DNA of 64,000 nt from NCBI GenBank assembly GCA_002951815.1, contig CP019454.1, forward strand, positions 2,480,001-2,544,000, read 5' to 3'. A program made the position numbers and the translations under genes. Below, in pieces: positions 53,668 through 61,990 of the stretch. Each line of letters starts with the position of its first letter. Within the stretch, counting starts at the first letter, position 1. The notes beneath the pieces are model-generated. The model was not told the origin of the DNA. It made no database searches and saw nothing but the letters and a program-made list of their open reading frames with translations. The stretch is from Sulfobacillus thermotolerans. GTDB taxonomy: Bacteria > Bacillota > Sulfobacillia > Sulfobacillales > Sulfobacillaceae.

Positions 53668-54843
53668 GTGGCGTATGCGTTTAAGCTGCCTGATGTCGGC
53701 GAAGGCACCACGGAAGGGGAAATTATCCGGTGGCTTGTGCACGTTGGCGATATCGTCGCTTTGGACCAACCTTTAGTTGAAGTAGAAACCGACAAGGCGG
53801 TCGTCGAGCTGCCTGCCCCGGTGGCCGGACGCGTGATGCAGTGCGTCGGGGCGCCGGGGGAACGCGTTCTTGTGGGAACGCCGTTGGTCTGGATTGACGA
53901 TGGTCAAGACGGGAATGAGGTGCCCCCGGAAGCGTCACAGCAGACGCCCCAAGGAAGGCCCCTTCTTATGGAGAACAGTGAAGGCGGTGTGCGCGCAGCC
54001 CCCTTTACCCGCCGTTTAGCCAAAGAAGCGGGTGTTGACTTAACCACCCTTAAGGGAACCGGGCCGCGCGGACGTATTGTCCCTGCGGATATTCCTGCGC
54101 CGAAGACAATCGAGGAGCCAACGTCCTTACCACACGCGGATGAAAGACGGCGCCCCCTGGTCATGAGCAGCATGCGCCAACGTATCGCGGCCCACTTGCT
54201 CGACTCCGTGCGCAATATCCCGCAGGTTACGGTAGTTGACCGTATCGATGCGACCGAACTCATGGCCATGCGCACCCAACTCAACCGAAGCCTGGAGGGG
54301 CAGGGTGAGTCCAAAATCAGCTACCTGGCGATGTGTGCTAAGGCGGTCTGCATCATGGTTCAAGAATTTCCCGAACTTAACGGACGCTGGGAGCAAGAGA
54401 CCCTGTATCTTTATCAATCCGTGCATTTGGGCGTCGCGGTGGATACTGAAATGGGCCTCATCGTTCCGGTCGTAAAAGAAGCGCAGACCTTGCGGCTAAC
54501 CGAACTGGCGGAACACATTCACCGTCTGGCCGATGATGCGCGCCATAAACGGTTAAGTGCGGATAAAATGCAGGGATCGACGATTACCGTGACCGGTGGC
54601 GGCCAACTAGGCGGGTTGTTTGCGACGCCCATTATTAATGCCCCGGAGGTCGGTATCGTGGGCATGTATCCGATTGTTTATGAACCTCGCAAAACCGAAC
54701 ACGGGTATGAAGACCGCCCCATCATGTACCTGAGTCTCACATTTGATCATCGTGTGATGGACGGGGTGCGTGCTTCAAAAAGTTTGGCATTTTTGAAGAC
54801 GCTCATGCAGGAACCGTATCAACTTTTACGGTATATGCACTAA
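53668..54843 (+). CDS. 2-oxoacid dehydrogenase E2, dihydrolipoamide acyltransferase
   Basis: 391 residues in the usual three modules: a lipoyl domain (about 1-78) with the lipoylated lysine K43 in VEVETDKAVVELP, a peripheral-subunit-binding domain (FTRRLAKEAGVDLTTLKGTGPRGRIV) and the acyltransferase core (about 165-391) with H361 and D365 in the FDHRVMDG active-site motif. E2 is the core of the multienzyme complex. GTG start after GGAGGGGAG, 13 bases after E1beta. No E3 (dihydrolipoamide dehydrogenase) gene follows: it must be encoded elsewhere. Confidence 0.95.
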   Translation: MAYAFKLPDVGEGTTEGEIIRWLVHVGDIVALDQPLVEVETDKAVVELPAPVAGRVMQCVGAPGERVLVGTPLVWIDDGQDGNEVPPEASQQTPQGRPLLMENSEGGVRAAPFTRRLAKEAGVDLTTLKGTGPRGRIVPADIPAPKTIEEPTSLPHADERRRPLVMSSMRQRIAAHLLDSVRNIPQVTVVDRIDATELMAMRTQLNRSLEGQGESKISYLAMCAKAVCIMVQEFPELNGRWEQETLYLYQSVHLGVAVDTEMGLIVPVVKEAQTLRLTELAEHIHRLADDARHKRLSADKMQGSTITVTGGGQLGGLFATPIINAPEVGIVGMYPIVYEPRKTEHGYEDRPIMYLSLTFDHRVMDGVRASKSLAFLKTLMQEPYQLLRYMH

Positions 54844-54907
54844 TGGCACAATAAAGCCGTGCGTGACACGAGCAGTTATTTAAAAGAAATAAGAAGGGAC
54901 GAGATAT

Positions 54908-55672
54908 ATGAATATTTTAGAGAGTCGCGAGGGCGGCATTGCCATATTACAACTAAACCGACCGGACGTGCTCAACGCCCTCAGTTCTGCGCTCATGCAA
55001 GATCTCACAGATCGTTTGGCCGCGCTCGCGCATGACGACGCGGTGCGCGTGGTCATTCTTACCGGCAGTCCCAAAGCATTTGCGGCGGGCGCTGACATTG
55101 CTGAATTGTCGCATCAATCGGCCGCCGATATCTTACGTTCTCCTCTCATTAATCGCTTCGATGCCTTGCGCCAATTCCCTAAACCGGTTATCGCAGCCGT
55201 TTCCGGATGGGCGTTAGGTGGGGGTTTGGAGCTGGTGATGGCTTGCGATATGGTCATTGCCGGGGATAACGCGCACTTCGGCCAACCGGAAATTAAAATT
55301 GGGGTGATTCCTGGGGGAGGCGGCACGCAGCGGTTAACGCAACTCGTTGGCAAAATGCGTGCGATGGAAATGATTTTAACAGGAGACCCGATTGATGCCG
55401 ACGAAGCCTACCGGATGGGTCTTGTGAACCAAGTGGTTCCGGCTGAAGATGTCTTACCCGCGGCTAAAAGTCTGGCAGCCAAAATAGCCAAGATGCCGCC
55501 GATTGCCGTGCGGTTAGCAAAAGAAGCCATTTTGTCGGCGCCAGATTTACCCCTAGAGGCAGGCTTGCAGCACGAGCGACGGCTGTTTGCGTTACTTTTT
55601 AGTACGGACGACCAACGCGAAGGTATGCAAGCATTTTTGGAAAAGCGTGCACCACATTTTGAGGGGCATTAA
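54908..55672 (+). CDS. Enoyl-CoA hydratase (crotonase family)
   Basis: 254 residues. Both catalytic glutamates of true hydratases are present: in WALGGGLELVMACD and in FGQPEIKIGVIPGGGGTQRL. AFAAGADIAEL is the first oxyanion-hole segment. It should hydrate 2-enoyl-CoA to 3-hydroxyacyl-CoA. AGAAGGGA lies about nine bases before the ATG. It sits 65 bases after the E2 gene and 19 bases before a second crotonase, so the five genes look like one acyl-CoA operon. Confidence 0.94.
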   Translation: MNILESREGGIAILQLNRPDVLNALSSALMQDLTDRLAALAHDDAVRVVILTGSPKAFAAGADIAELSHQSAADILRSPLINRFDALRQFPKPVIAAVSGWALGGGLELVMACDMVIAGDNAHFGQPEIKIGVIPGGGGTQRLTQLVGKMRAMEMILTGDPIDADEAYRMGLVNQVVPAEDVLPAAKSLAAKIAKMPPIAVRLAKEAILSAPDLPLEAGLQHERRLFALLFSTDDQREGMQAFLEKRAPHFEGH

Positions 55673-55691
55673 GGAAAAGGGAGAGTCAGGG

Positions 55692-56483
55692 ATGGACAAC
55701 ACTTATAGTAGTATTGTAGTCACGACGGACGGTCCGATCCAAGAAATCATGTTGAATCGACCAGAGACCATTAATGCCTTAACCAATGAGATGTTAACCG
55801 AACTACATCACGCACTCGGACAAGCCGAGCGCAATTCTGCTGTGCGCGTGGTGATTCTGTCGGGCAGTGGACGAGGATTCTGCTCCGGTCAAAACTTGAA
55901 AGAGGTGGCGGGCCGCGATGAGAGTGTCGACATTGGCGAGCACGTGGCCCGCTATTATAATCCCCTTATCATGCGGCTATATCACCTCAACAAACCGACT
56001 ATTTGTCGCATTCAAGGAGCCTGCGCCGGGGCTGGCATGTCTTTGGCACTGGCATGTGATTTCCGCATTGGCTCACCTCAGGCCAAATTTTCGCAGGCCT
56101 TTGTCAAAATTGGTTTAGTGCCCGATTCCGGATCCACCTACTTTTTGCCGCGTCTCGTGGGAATGGCCAAAGCCTTAGAACTAGCGCTATTAGGAGACGT
56201 GATTGACGCATCGTCCGCCTTGCAATGGGGCATTTTGTCAAAAATGACGGAAGCGGATCATTTGGAAGCCGATACCAAGGCGCTGGCCGACCGTTTGGCT
56301 GCCATGCCGCCAGTCGCAGTCGGGATGATTAAACGAGCCTTGCACCGGGGCACTGATGCTTCGCTCTCTGATCAACTGTTGTTTGAGTTGCATCTGCAAC
56401 GAGCGGCAGCCGCTACTGAAGACCACCACATTGGGGTGCAAGCCTTCTTAAATAAAGAAACGCCACGATTTGTAGGGCGCTAA
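55692..56483 (+). CDS. Crotonase family protein, PaaG-like isomerase
   Basis: 263 residues. The glutamate positions of hydratases are replaced (GACAGAGMSLALACD and FSQAFVKIGLVPDSGSTYFLPR), giving the PaaG pattern with an aspartate in VPDSG. PaaG isomerises ring-1,2-epoxyphenylacetyl-CoA to oxepin-CoA, and the same fold performs delta3-delta2-enoyl-CoA isomerisation. RGFCSGQNLKE is the oxyanion loop. No other phenylacetate genes are visible, so an isomerase role in fatty-acid or amino-acid-derived acyl-CoA breakdown is equally possible. The ATG is five bases after GGGAGAG. Confidence 0.92.
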   Translation: MDNTYSSIVVTTDGPIQEIMLNRPETINALTNEMLTELHHALGQAERNSAVRVVILSGSGRGFCSGQNLKEVAGRDESVDIGEHVARYYNPLIMRLYHLNKPTICRIQGACAGAGMSLALACDFRIGSPQAKFSQAFVKIGLVPDSGSTYFLPRLVGMAKALELALLGDVIDASSALQWGILSKMTEADHLEADTKALADRLAAMPPVAVGMIKRALHRGTDASLSDQLLFELHLQRAAAATEDHHIGVQAFLNKETPRFVGR

Positions 56484-56511
56484 GCATTAACGTCCATAAC
56501 GTGGGACGTGC

Positions 56512-56572
56512 CGCGTTTTAGCCGCTGCGAGTTTAGCCTCGGGGCGGGTTGGCGTGCGACGACTAAAACGCG
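56512..56572 (+). repeat. Long inverted repeat after the crotonase operon
   Basis: CGCGTTTTAGCCG (56512-56524) and CGACTAAAACGCG (56560-56572) pair with one mismatch around a G-rich 35-base loop. No T-run follows on the plus strand. It may end or stabilise the operon transcript. Confidence 0.5.
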
Positions 56573-56697
56573 CCCGCTCCCTTTCGTTGACGGCTGACGA
56601 TTTACTGTCGGACAATAATGTCATCAATTTTAGGCATTTCCTCGCCGTCGAACTATGGCATAATAAAGAAGAGAACGGTCATAGACCGAATTGACAT

Positions 56698-56901
56698 ATG
56701 TTCGACGAGACGAGGGGAATGCTTACGTCTTACCGAGGCGATTTTTATAAAATCATTCGGGTCTTGGAACGGCGGCTACTACAATTAGCCTCCCGGAACT
56801 TTTTTAGTCATCTTGTAACCATTAAACAACGAGTGTTATGGCGCTGGTATCAGCGCATCGTCGCAGGGCGGATGGCGGTGCCCTCTGTGGAACTCGCATA
56901 A
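56698..56901 (+). CDS. Small basic protein, doubtful
   Basis: 67 residues with many arginines (RVLERRLLQLASRN, RVLWRWYQR) and no known family. There is no ribosome binding site at the ATG, and codon use looks unremarkable. CATAAT upstream might be a -10 element. Kept because it fills a 500-base gap between an operon end and an opposed gene, but it may be non-coding. Confidence 0.3.
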   Translation: MFDETRGMLTSYRGDFYKIIRVLERRLLQLASRNFFSHLVTIKQRVLWRWYQRIVAGRMAVPSVELA

Positions 56902-56975
56902 GGCCGAGCTTAAGATCGCTATATGGTTGGTAACACCCTGTTTGCCGGCGATTCATCCATTTGAGCACAGAAATA

Positions 56976-57004
56976 ACAAGCTGCCCCGTTAGGGGGCAGC
57001 TTGT
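56976..57004 (-). terminator. Terminator of the second peptide-binding lipoprotein gene
   Basis: ACAAGCTGCCCC pairs with GGGGCAGCTTGT; on the minus strand it is followed by TATTTC. It lies five bases after the stop of the lipoprotein gene. Confidence 0.8.
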
Positions 57005-57009
57005 CCTAA

Positions 57010-58737
57010 TTAACCCGAAATGGTCCAGTGATTGGGATACATGAAGGTGGTAATGGGGTTATAGGTCGCGACCACTCCATGAATATTGGTGGCATGCTCG
57101 TTGAACGACGGGGTATAGGGTAAGAATAGCACGGGCAGCTGGTGTGCTGCATAGCTAAGATAAGCATCTAAGGCTTGGCGAATTTGTTGCGGGGTACCAG
57201 GCGCATAGGACCGTAGAATTAAACGATCCATATTGCGATCATTATACCCACCTTGGTTAGCACCCGCTCCAGTTAGATAAAAACTGCCTCCGGTTGGATA
57301 GTAGTCTGGCTCATATGTCCAGCTACTCGTACCCCAAAACGCCATATTCCACTTTTGCGGATCGGATTGCTGGGCGGTACTCAAAACTTGATCAAAGGGT
57401 CCCGATTGGAGAGACACTTGAATGCCTTCTTGGGCCCAATCTTGTTTGACCAATTGCACAATATTGGCTGCACTGTTGCTGCCCGAGACATATAACAGAG
57501 TGAACGCGAGTTTAACGCCATGTTTTTCCATGACGCCGTTGTGCAAATGCCATCCATGTTGTTCCAACAAGGCTTTGCCACGCTGAGGATTAAACGGATA
57601 GATTAAATGAGACAGTTGGGCGTCATAAAATACGGTTTTGGGCTGCGAAGGAATCGGATCATTTTCCAATACGCCTTGATTATGGAAAAATGCCTGAATC
57701 ATGGCGGGTTGGTCGATGCCCATTTCCAGCGCTTGGCGTACATACAGCTTTTGAAAGACGGGGCCTAGCTTTCCTGGAGCTTGGACGTTGTAATTGGGTT
57801 GCAAAAACGTAAAGCCAAATTGGTAGGGGGTCGTCATCTTGTCACCCGTTAATTCATGGCGCGCATTCCACTCCGAGGTCGGCAAATAGCCCACCTGAAT
57901 CGTGCCCTTGCGCAAACCCAGAAACTCAGTCGCCGCGGAGCTTTCGTATTGAAAGATGACCTTTTGAAGACTTGATTTATGGCCATCATACGACGGATTA
58001 GGCGTGAACGACCAAAAATCATTAGGCTTCATTTGATCAAACTGATAGGGACCATCCACGACATGATACACGGGATTGGATGGCGAATTCGCCACGGAGA
58101 GGATATACTTTAACTCGTTTAACATATTATGAGGATGTTTGTCCCACACGGAAGCAGGCACGGGCACAATTTGCGCTAAGCCGTTGTGAATAAACCAATT
58201 CGGGTTCGACGGCGTATTAAGGGTGACGATGACTGTATCTGGACCGGCGGCCGTCACTGACGTCCACCGCGTGGGCACACCTCCCGATCCGGCCCCTCCG
58301 TATCCCCATGGCAAATTGGAGGCCCCGGTGCTTGCTGCTTTTAAAACATTCCAGGTAAAGACAACATCTTGAGCGGTTACTGGATGCCCATTACTCCAAT
58401 GCCATTTCTTATTCAAGGTAATCACGTAACGGGTGCCTTGAGCATTATAGGTGACTGACTGGGCCAACGACCGTTTATAATCGATGCCGTCTGTGCGTGA
58501 AATATGAATCAGCGGCACATACATCATCACATTCATCTGAAAGTTGGAGTCGCCATAATCTGCGCTCGAAATCACAGGAAACCACCAACTGGGCGAGGTT
58601 TGAACGGGTAGCGCAATAACGGCCGTAGTGGGGGCGCTGGATGATGCGGTGCTGGTTGTGCCGCATCCCGTCACAGCAGCCGCTAGTGTTAAGGACGTGG
58701 TCCATAGAAGTTTTTTTCGCCAATGATGAAGACGCAT
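57010..58737 (-). CDS. ABC transporter solute-binding lipoprotein (SBP family 5), second paralogue
   Basis: 575 residues. The signal peptide ends AAAVTGCG with the lipobox cysteine. It shares long identical segments with the protein at 41121: IALPVQTSP, GTRYVITLN, WSNG, QDVVFTWN, NWFIHNGLAQI and PVPASVWDK, so the two arose by duplication. The role is binding of peptides or similar solutes outside the membrane. Again no permease or ATPase gene is nearby. GGGAGGG is five bases before the ATG at 58737; the frame runs on to 58779. Confidence 0.93.
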   Translation of the reverse strand: MRLHHWRKKLLWTTSLTLAAAVTGCGTTSTASSSAPTTAVIALPVQTSPSWWFPVISSADYGDSNFQMNVMMYVPLIHISRTDGIDYKRSLAQSVTYNAQGTRYVITLNKKWHWSNGHPVTAQDVVFTWNVLKAASTGASNLPWGYGGAGSGGVPTRWTSVTAAGPDTVIVTLNTPSNPNWFIHNGLAQIVPVPASVWDKHPHNMLNELKYILSVANSPSNPVYHVVDGPYQFDQMKPNDFWSFTPNPSYDGHKSSLQKVIFQYESSAATEFLGLRKGTIQVGYLPTSEWNARHELTGDKMTTPYQFGFTFLQPNYNVQAPGKLGPVFQKLYVRQALEMGIDQPAMIQAFFHNQGVLENDPIPSQPKTVFYDAQLSHLIYPFNPQRGKALLEQHGWHLHNGVMEKHGVKLAFTLLYVSGSNSAANIVQLVKQDWAQEGIQVSLQSGPFDQVLSTAQQSDPQKWNMAFWGTSSWTYEPDYYPTGGSFYLTGAGANQGGYNDRNMDRLILRSYAPGTPQQIRQALDAYLSYAAHQLPVLFLPYTPSFNEHATNIHGVVATYNPITTFMYPNHWTISG

Positions 58738-59099
58738 AAGAACCCTCCCGCAGTGAATGATGTCACACAAATAGGCCATGTCCGCGCCAAGATGCTATAG
58801 CTCGAGGAGAGAAACTCCTAGACAGTAAGCATAAATATTCATTCGCACTTCACGTGTCGAATTCCTGCTATTCTCTTCGAATTGTGACAAAAGTTTTTCG
58901 CTGGATGACACCGGCTAGTTGCCCGGTGGGGGATTTTAACAAGTTTGTGTCACAATCGCGCCTTTTCTGGCAGAATGTGGTGCCTTGCGTGCTGTCGCCT
59001 ACAAGAGACGGCATTATGCACGCCGTGCCGGACAACGGTATTTGTTGGTACACTAGAAGGAGCCGTAACGAATTAGCCATCGCAGAGGAGGCACCCAGA
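58738..59099. other. Divergent gap between lipoprotein and LigB-like genes
   Basis: No supported gene; the downstream frame runs back to 58854 but has no ribosome binding site there. An AGGAG/CTCCT stem near 58803-58818 could lie in the lipoprotein leader. No palindrome like that before the 41121 paralogue is seen. Confidence 0.4.
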
Positions 59100-59891
59100 A
59101 TGCTCATTGGGATCTATGCGCCCAATACTCCCACCTTGATTGGAAACTTGGGGGTGACCCATCAATCCACGGAAGAAGCTTTAAAACAAATCGGTCAAAA
59201 CATTTTATCCAGCGTGCGTTCCATTGATGCGGTCGTCGCAATTTCTCCGCACTTCATGACACGCGGGGGATTTGGTATTGTATCGCAGACACCATTGCGC
59301 CAAATATACGACTTTAGCGGATTTCCCCAGGAATTCTATCAGGTCACCTATCAAGCGCCAGGAGCCATAGATATTGCCGAAGAACTGGCCCGTTTATGCG
59401 TTCAAGAACATCTGCCGGCCGCGATCACGACAGAATGGGGACTCGATCACGGGGCGTGGTCCCCGCTATTACACCTATTTCCGCAGGCCGATGTGCCAAT
59501 CGTTCCGATTTCGATTGCGCCAGAACTCGGAGAGGCAGCCCATGAACACTTAGGACGCATCCTGCGGCGTTTGAGTGAGCAGCGCACGCTCGTCCTCATC
59601 GCCACGGGCTCCCTCATTCACCGTCTGGATTTGTGGGCGCAGCCCACAAATGCCTTGCCCAAGGCGGCGCAACAATATCTTGCACGGGCTCGTATGAGCT
59701 TTGCACAAGGTACATGGGATGCTTTATGGAATGCGCCAGAGCCTTGGAAACAAGCTGCGGCGCCAGAAGGAGGCGAGTTGCCGCTGCGCGTAATGGCCGG
59801 GGCATTTCCCCAATTTCGCGCTGAGATTGTGGCGGAAGAGGATGAATTTGATGCGGTGTCCTTAACTACTGTGCGTTTTGTCGATGTCTAA
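59100..59891 (+). CDS. LigB-like class III extradiol dioxygenase family protein
   Basis: 263 residues of the LigB fold (catalytic subunit of protocatechuate 4,5-dioxygenase, also found in AmmeMemoRadiSam-type proteins). AISPHFMTRGGFGI has the conserved histidine after strand 2 and WGLDHGAWSPLLHLFP the D-H pair. The N-terminal ligand histidine expected in a (L/A)PHxP motif reads APNTPTL here (N9), so metal binding may be altered or lost. The ATG is eight bases after GAGGAGG, giving the normal family length. It is followed in 14 bases by an ABC-2 exporter pair, probably in one operon. Confidence 0.85.
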   Translation: MLIGIYAPNTPTLIGNLGVTHQSTEEALKQIGQNILSSVRSIDAVVAISPHFMTRGGFGIVSQTPLRQIYDFSGFPQEFYQVTYQAPGAIDIAEELARLCVQEHLPAAITTEWGLDHGAWSPLLHLFPQADVPIVPISIAPELGEAAHEHLGRILRRLSEQRTLVLIATGSLIHRLDLWAQPTNALPKAAQQYLARARMSFAQGTWDALWNAPEPWKQAAAPEGGELPLRVMAGAFPQFRAEIVAEEDEFDAVSLTTVRFVDV

Positions 59892-59905
59892 CAGCTGAGG
59901 AGGCG

Positions 59906-60850
59906 GTGGTCATTTTAGACGTGCTCAATCTTAGCAAAACTTTTCCGACACGAATGGGACCGAGAAGGGCCGTACAAGACGTGACTTTTTCGATTGCACG
60001 TGGGGAAGTGTTGGCATTTTTAGGCCCCAATGGGGCGGGAAAAACCACGACGATTAAAATGAGTGCCGGTCTCATCCGTCCGGATGCAGGAAAGGTGCGT
60101 ATTGGTGGCATCGATTTGTGGCAACACCATGACCCGGCGGTTCAACAAATGGGCGCTGTTTTGGAAGGCAGCCGCAATTTGTACTGGCGAATGACCGTGA
60201 TGGAAAATCTTTTATACTGGGGAGCGATGCGAGGCATTACCGGCAAAGCAGCCAAAAGCCGAGCTGAAGAATTGTTAGACCGCGTGGGATTAGGCGATCG
60301 TGCCCGGAGCCTAGTGCAATCCCTTTCCCGCGGGATGCAGCAAAAAGCCGCCTTATGCCAAGCACTGATGACAAGCCCTCAGGTCTTGTTATTAGATGAG
60401 CCAACCTTAGGCCTTGATTATGAAGCGGCGGCATCCATTAAAAGCCTGGTACGGGAGTTAGCCCAACAGGGTACCGCTATTTTATTAACCACGCATCAAC
60501 TCGATATCGCCCAAGAGCTCAGTGATCGCATCGCGATCATTCGACAGGGACAATTGGTCCTACAAGGAACAACATCGGAGGTATTGCAGCAATATTCCCA
60601 GCCTCTTTTCGCGATTGAGGGGGCAGAACCATGGCCGCTGGAAATTCTTGAACGGGTACGCGGTGTGCCGGGTAGCATTCAAATGATCGATCCGCTCACC
60701 TTGCTCTTTGTCCCCGAGGCCGCCGATATGGCCGGTATTTATGATTTGATAGCTGCTTTAACTCCACATCCCATTGCGCGAATCCAGCGCCATCAAGCGG
60801 ATTTGTCGGAAGTCGTACAAAAAGTTCTGACTGAAGGGGTCACGGCATGA
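59906..60850 (+). CDS. ABC-2 type transporter, ATP-binding protein
   Basis: 314 residues. Walker A GPNGAGKTT, signature LSRGMQQKAALCQAL and Walker B VLLLDEPTLGLD followed by the switch H in TTHQLD. After about residue 215 a C-terminal extension of roughly 100 residues follows, as in CcmA/DrrA-type exporters of drugs or polysaccharides. The start codon is uncertain: GTG 59906 is very close to GAGGAGG, while ATT 59912 has a better distance. It overlaps the permease gene by four bases (ATGA). Confidence 0.9.
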   Translation: MVILDVLNLSKTFPTRMGPRRAVQDVTFSIARGEVLAFLGPNGAGKTTTIKMSAGLIRPDAGKVRIGGIDLWQHHDPAVQQMGAVLEGSRNLYWRMTVMENLLYWGAMRGITGKAAKSRAEELLDRVGLGDRARSLVQSLSRGMQQKAALCQALMTSPQVLLLDEPTLGLDYEAAASIKSLVRELAQQGTAILLTTHQLDIAQELSDRIAIIRQGQLVLQGTTSEVLQQYSQPLFAIEGAEPWPLEILERVRGVPGSIQMIDPLTLLFVPEAADMAGIYDLIAALTPHPIARIQRHQADLSEVVQKVLTEGVTA

Positions 60851-61620
60851 GAAGCATTGTGCAGGCGGAATGGCGACGATCATTAATTTTAGCAGCACGC
60901 TATCCCATGGAAACGCTTTCGTCTATTCTCACGATGTTCTTAGTGTTCGCGGGTCTTTTTTATGGGGCGTCGTATATCACGGATTCCCCTATCGGTGCGG
61001 GCCGCTTGGCGACCATTGTCGTGGGTTATGCAGTCTGGATGACTATGATGAGCGCAACCGGCGATATGGGATGGTCGGTGCAAAATGAAGCCCAAAACGG
61101 CACCTTGGAACAGGTGATGATGGTGCCGCGAGGGGCCGTGTGGGTCTTTCTTGTGCGCGCCTTGATGGCCATTGTGGTGTTTTTGATACCGCTTGTCATG
61201 GTGGTGTGCGCCATGATTGCCTTGACTGGCGTTGGTTTTGTGTGGCGCCTCGAAGCTCTTGAACCATTTTTGATGACGCTCATCACAGCTTGGGGGTTAG
61301 GGCTCTTGGTTGCCGGCATTGCGTTAATCTTTAAGCGGATCGGCCAAGTGCTCAATATTGTACAATTTTTGTTATTGTTCGTGATAATGATCCCGCTCGG
61401 CCACGACCCGGGGTGGCTGTGGCATATCCTAGCGGTATTGCTGCCTTTTACTGCCCAAGTGGCATTGCTTCGCCATGTGCTGCAAACGACCGCGCCCGTG
61501 CCTCCCTCGTTATGGCTCAGTGCGGGATTTAATATGATCATATGGATGTTAACCGGTGTTATGGGATTTATTGGCGCGGAGCGCTTCGTCAGGCGCCGCG
61601 GCACGCTCGGCCATTATTAA
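60847..61620 (+). CDS. ABC-2 type transporter, permease protein
   Basis: 257 residues and six membrane spans in the ABC-2 pattern, with NEAQNGTLEQVMMVPRG as the conserved loop after span 2. It pairs with the preceding ATPase, which overlaps its start. Such pairs export antibiotics, lipids or other small molecules. The final residues (RRRGTLGHY) are cytoplasmic and basic. The substrate cannot be inferred; the upstream LigB-like gene may belong to the same unit. Confidence 0.9.
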   Translation: MRSIVQAEWRRSLILAARYPMETLSSILTMFLVFAGLFYGASYITDSPIGAGRLATIVVGYAVWMTMMSATGDMGWSVQNEAQNGTLEQVMMVPRGAVWVFLVRALMAIVVFLIPLVMVVCAMIALTGVGFVWRLEALEPFLMTLITAWGLGLLVAGIALIFKRIGQVLNIVQFLLLFVIMIPLGHDPGWLWHILAVLLPFTAQVALLRHVLQTTAPVPPSLWLSAGFNMIIWMLTGVMGFIGAERFVRRRGTLGHY

Positions 61621-61990
61621 AGCCTCTCATTTTATCGGGGCCTTTGCGATCAGAAACCATGGGGCCCCACCGGTGTGATGGTCGGGCGTCCCAAGGAGCA
61701 TTAAGGTTTACAAGTAGCGATCACGCTTTTCGTGCTGCTCGGTTCACGCGTCCAGAATGTCCCACTCCTAGACGGGGGCGTAAAGACGCGTCCCAGTCGC
61801 CGGGGTTCTCTCCATCGGCGCACTGGCTGCGTGATCCGTTCGCGTCCTCCCGGGACCGAAGGAGGTAGCGGCTTTGTGCATAATTCGCCCTATCCAACGC
61901 GGCGGCGAAGCGCTAACCTTCGCGAAGAAACAGGGTTTTCTTAGCCTGTACCCGCATTGGAATGGAATTAGCTTATGATTTCGAGGAAGC
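61621..61990. other. Unexplained structured intergenic region
   Basis: 370 bases between convergent genes. Short frames exist on both strands but lack starts, ribosome binding sites and signatures. The sequence is rich in small inverted repeats, for example CACG-CTTTT-CGTG and two ACGCGT sites flanking a C- and G-rich segment. On the minus strand one frame has a TnpB-tail-like look (arginine/proline-rich) but this is not strong enough to name. Confidence 0.35.
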
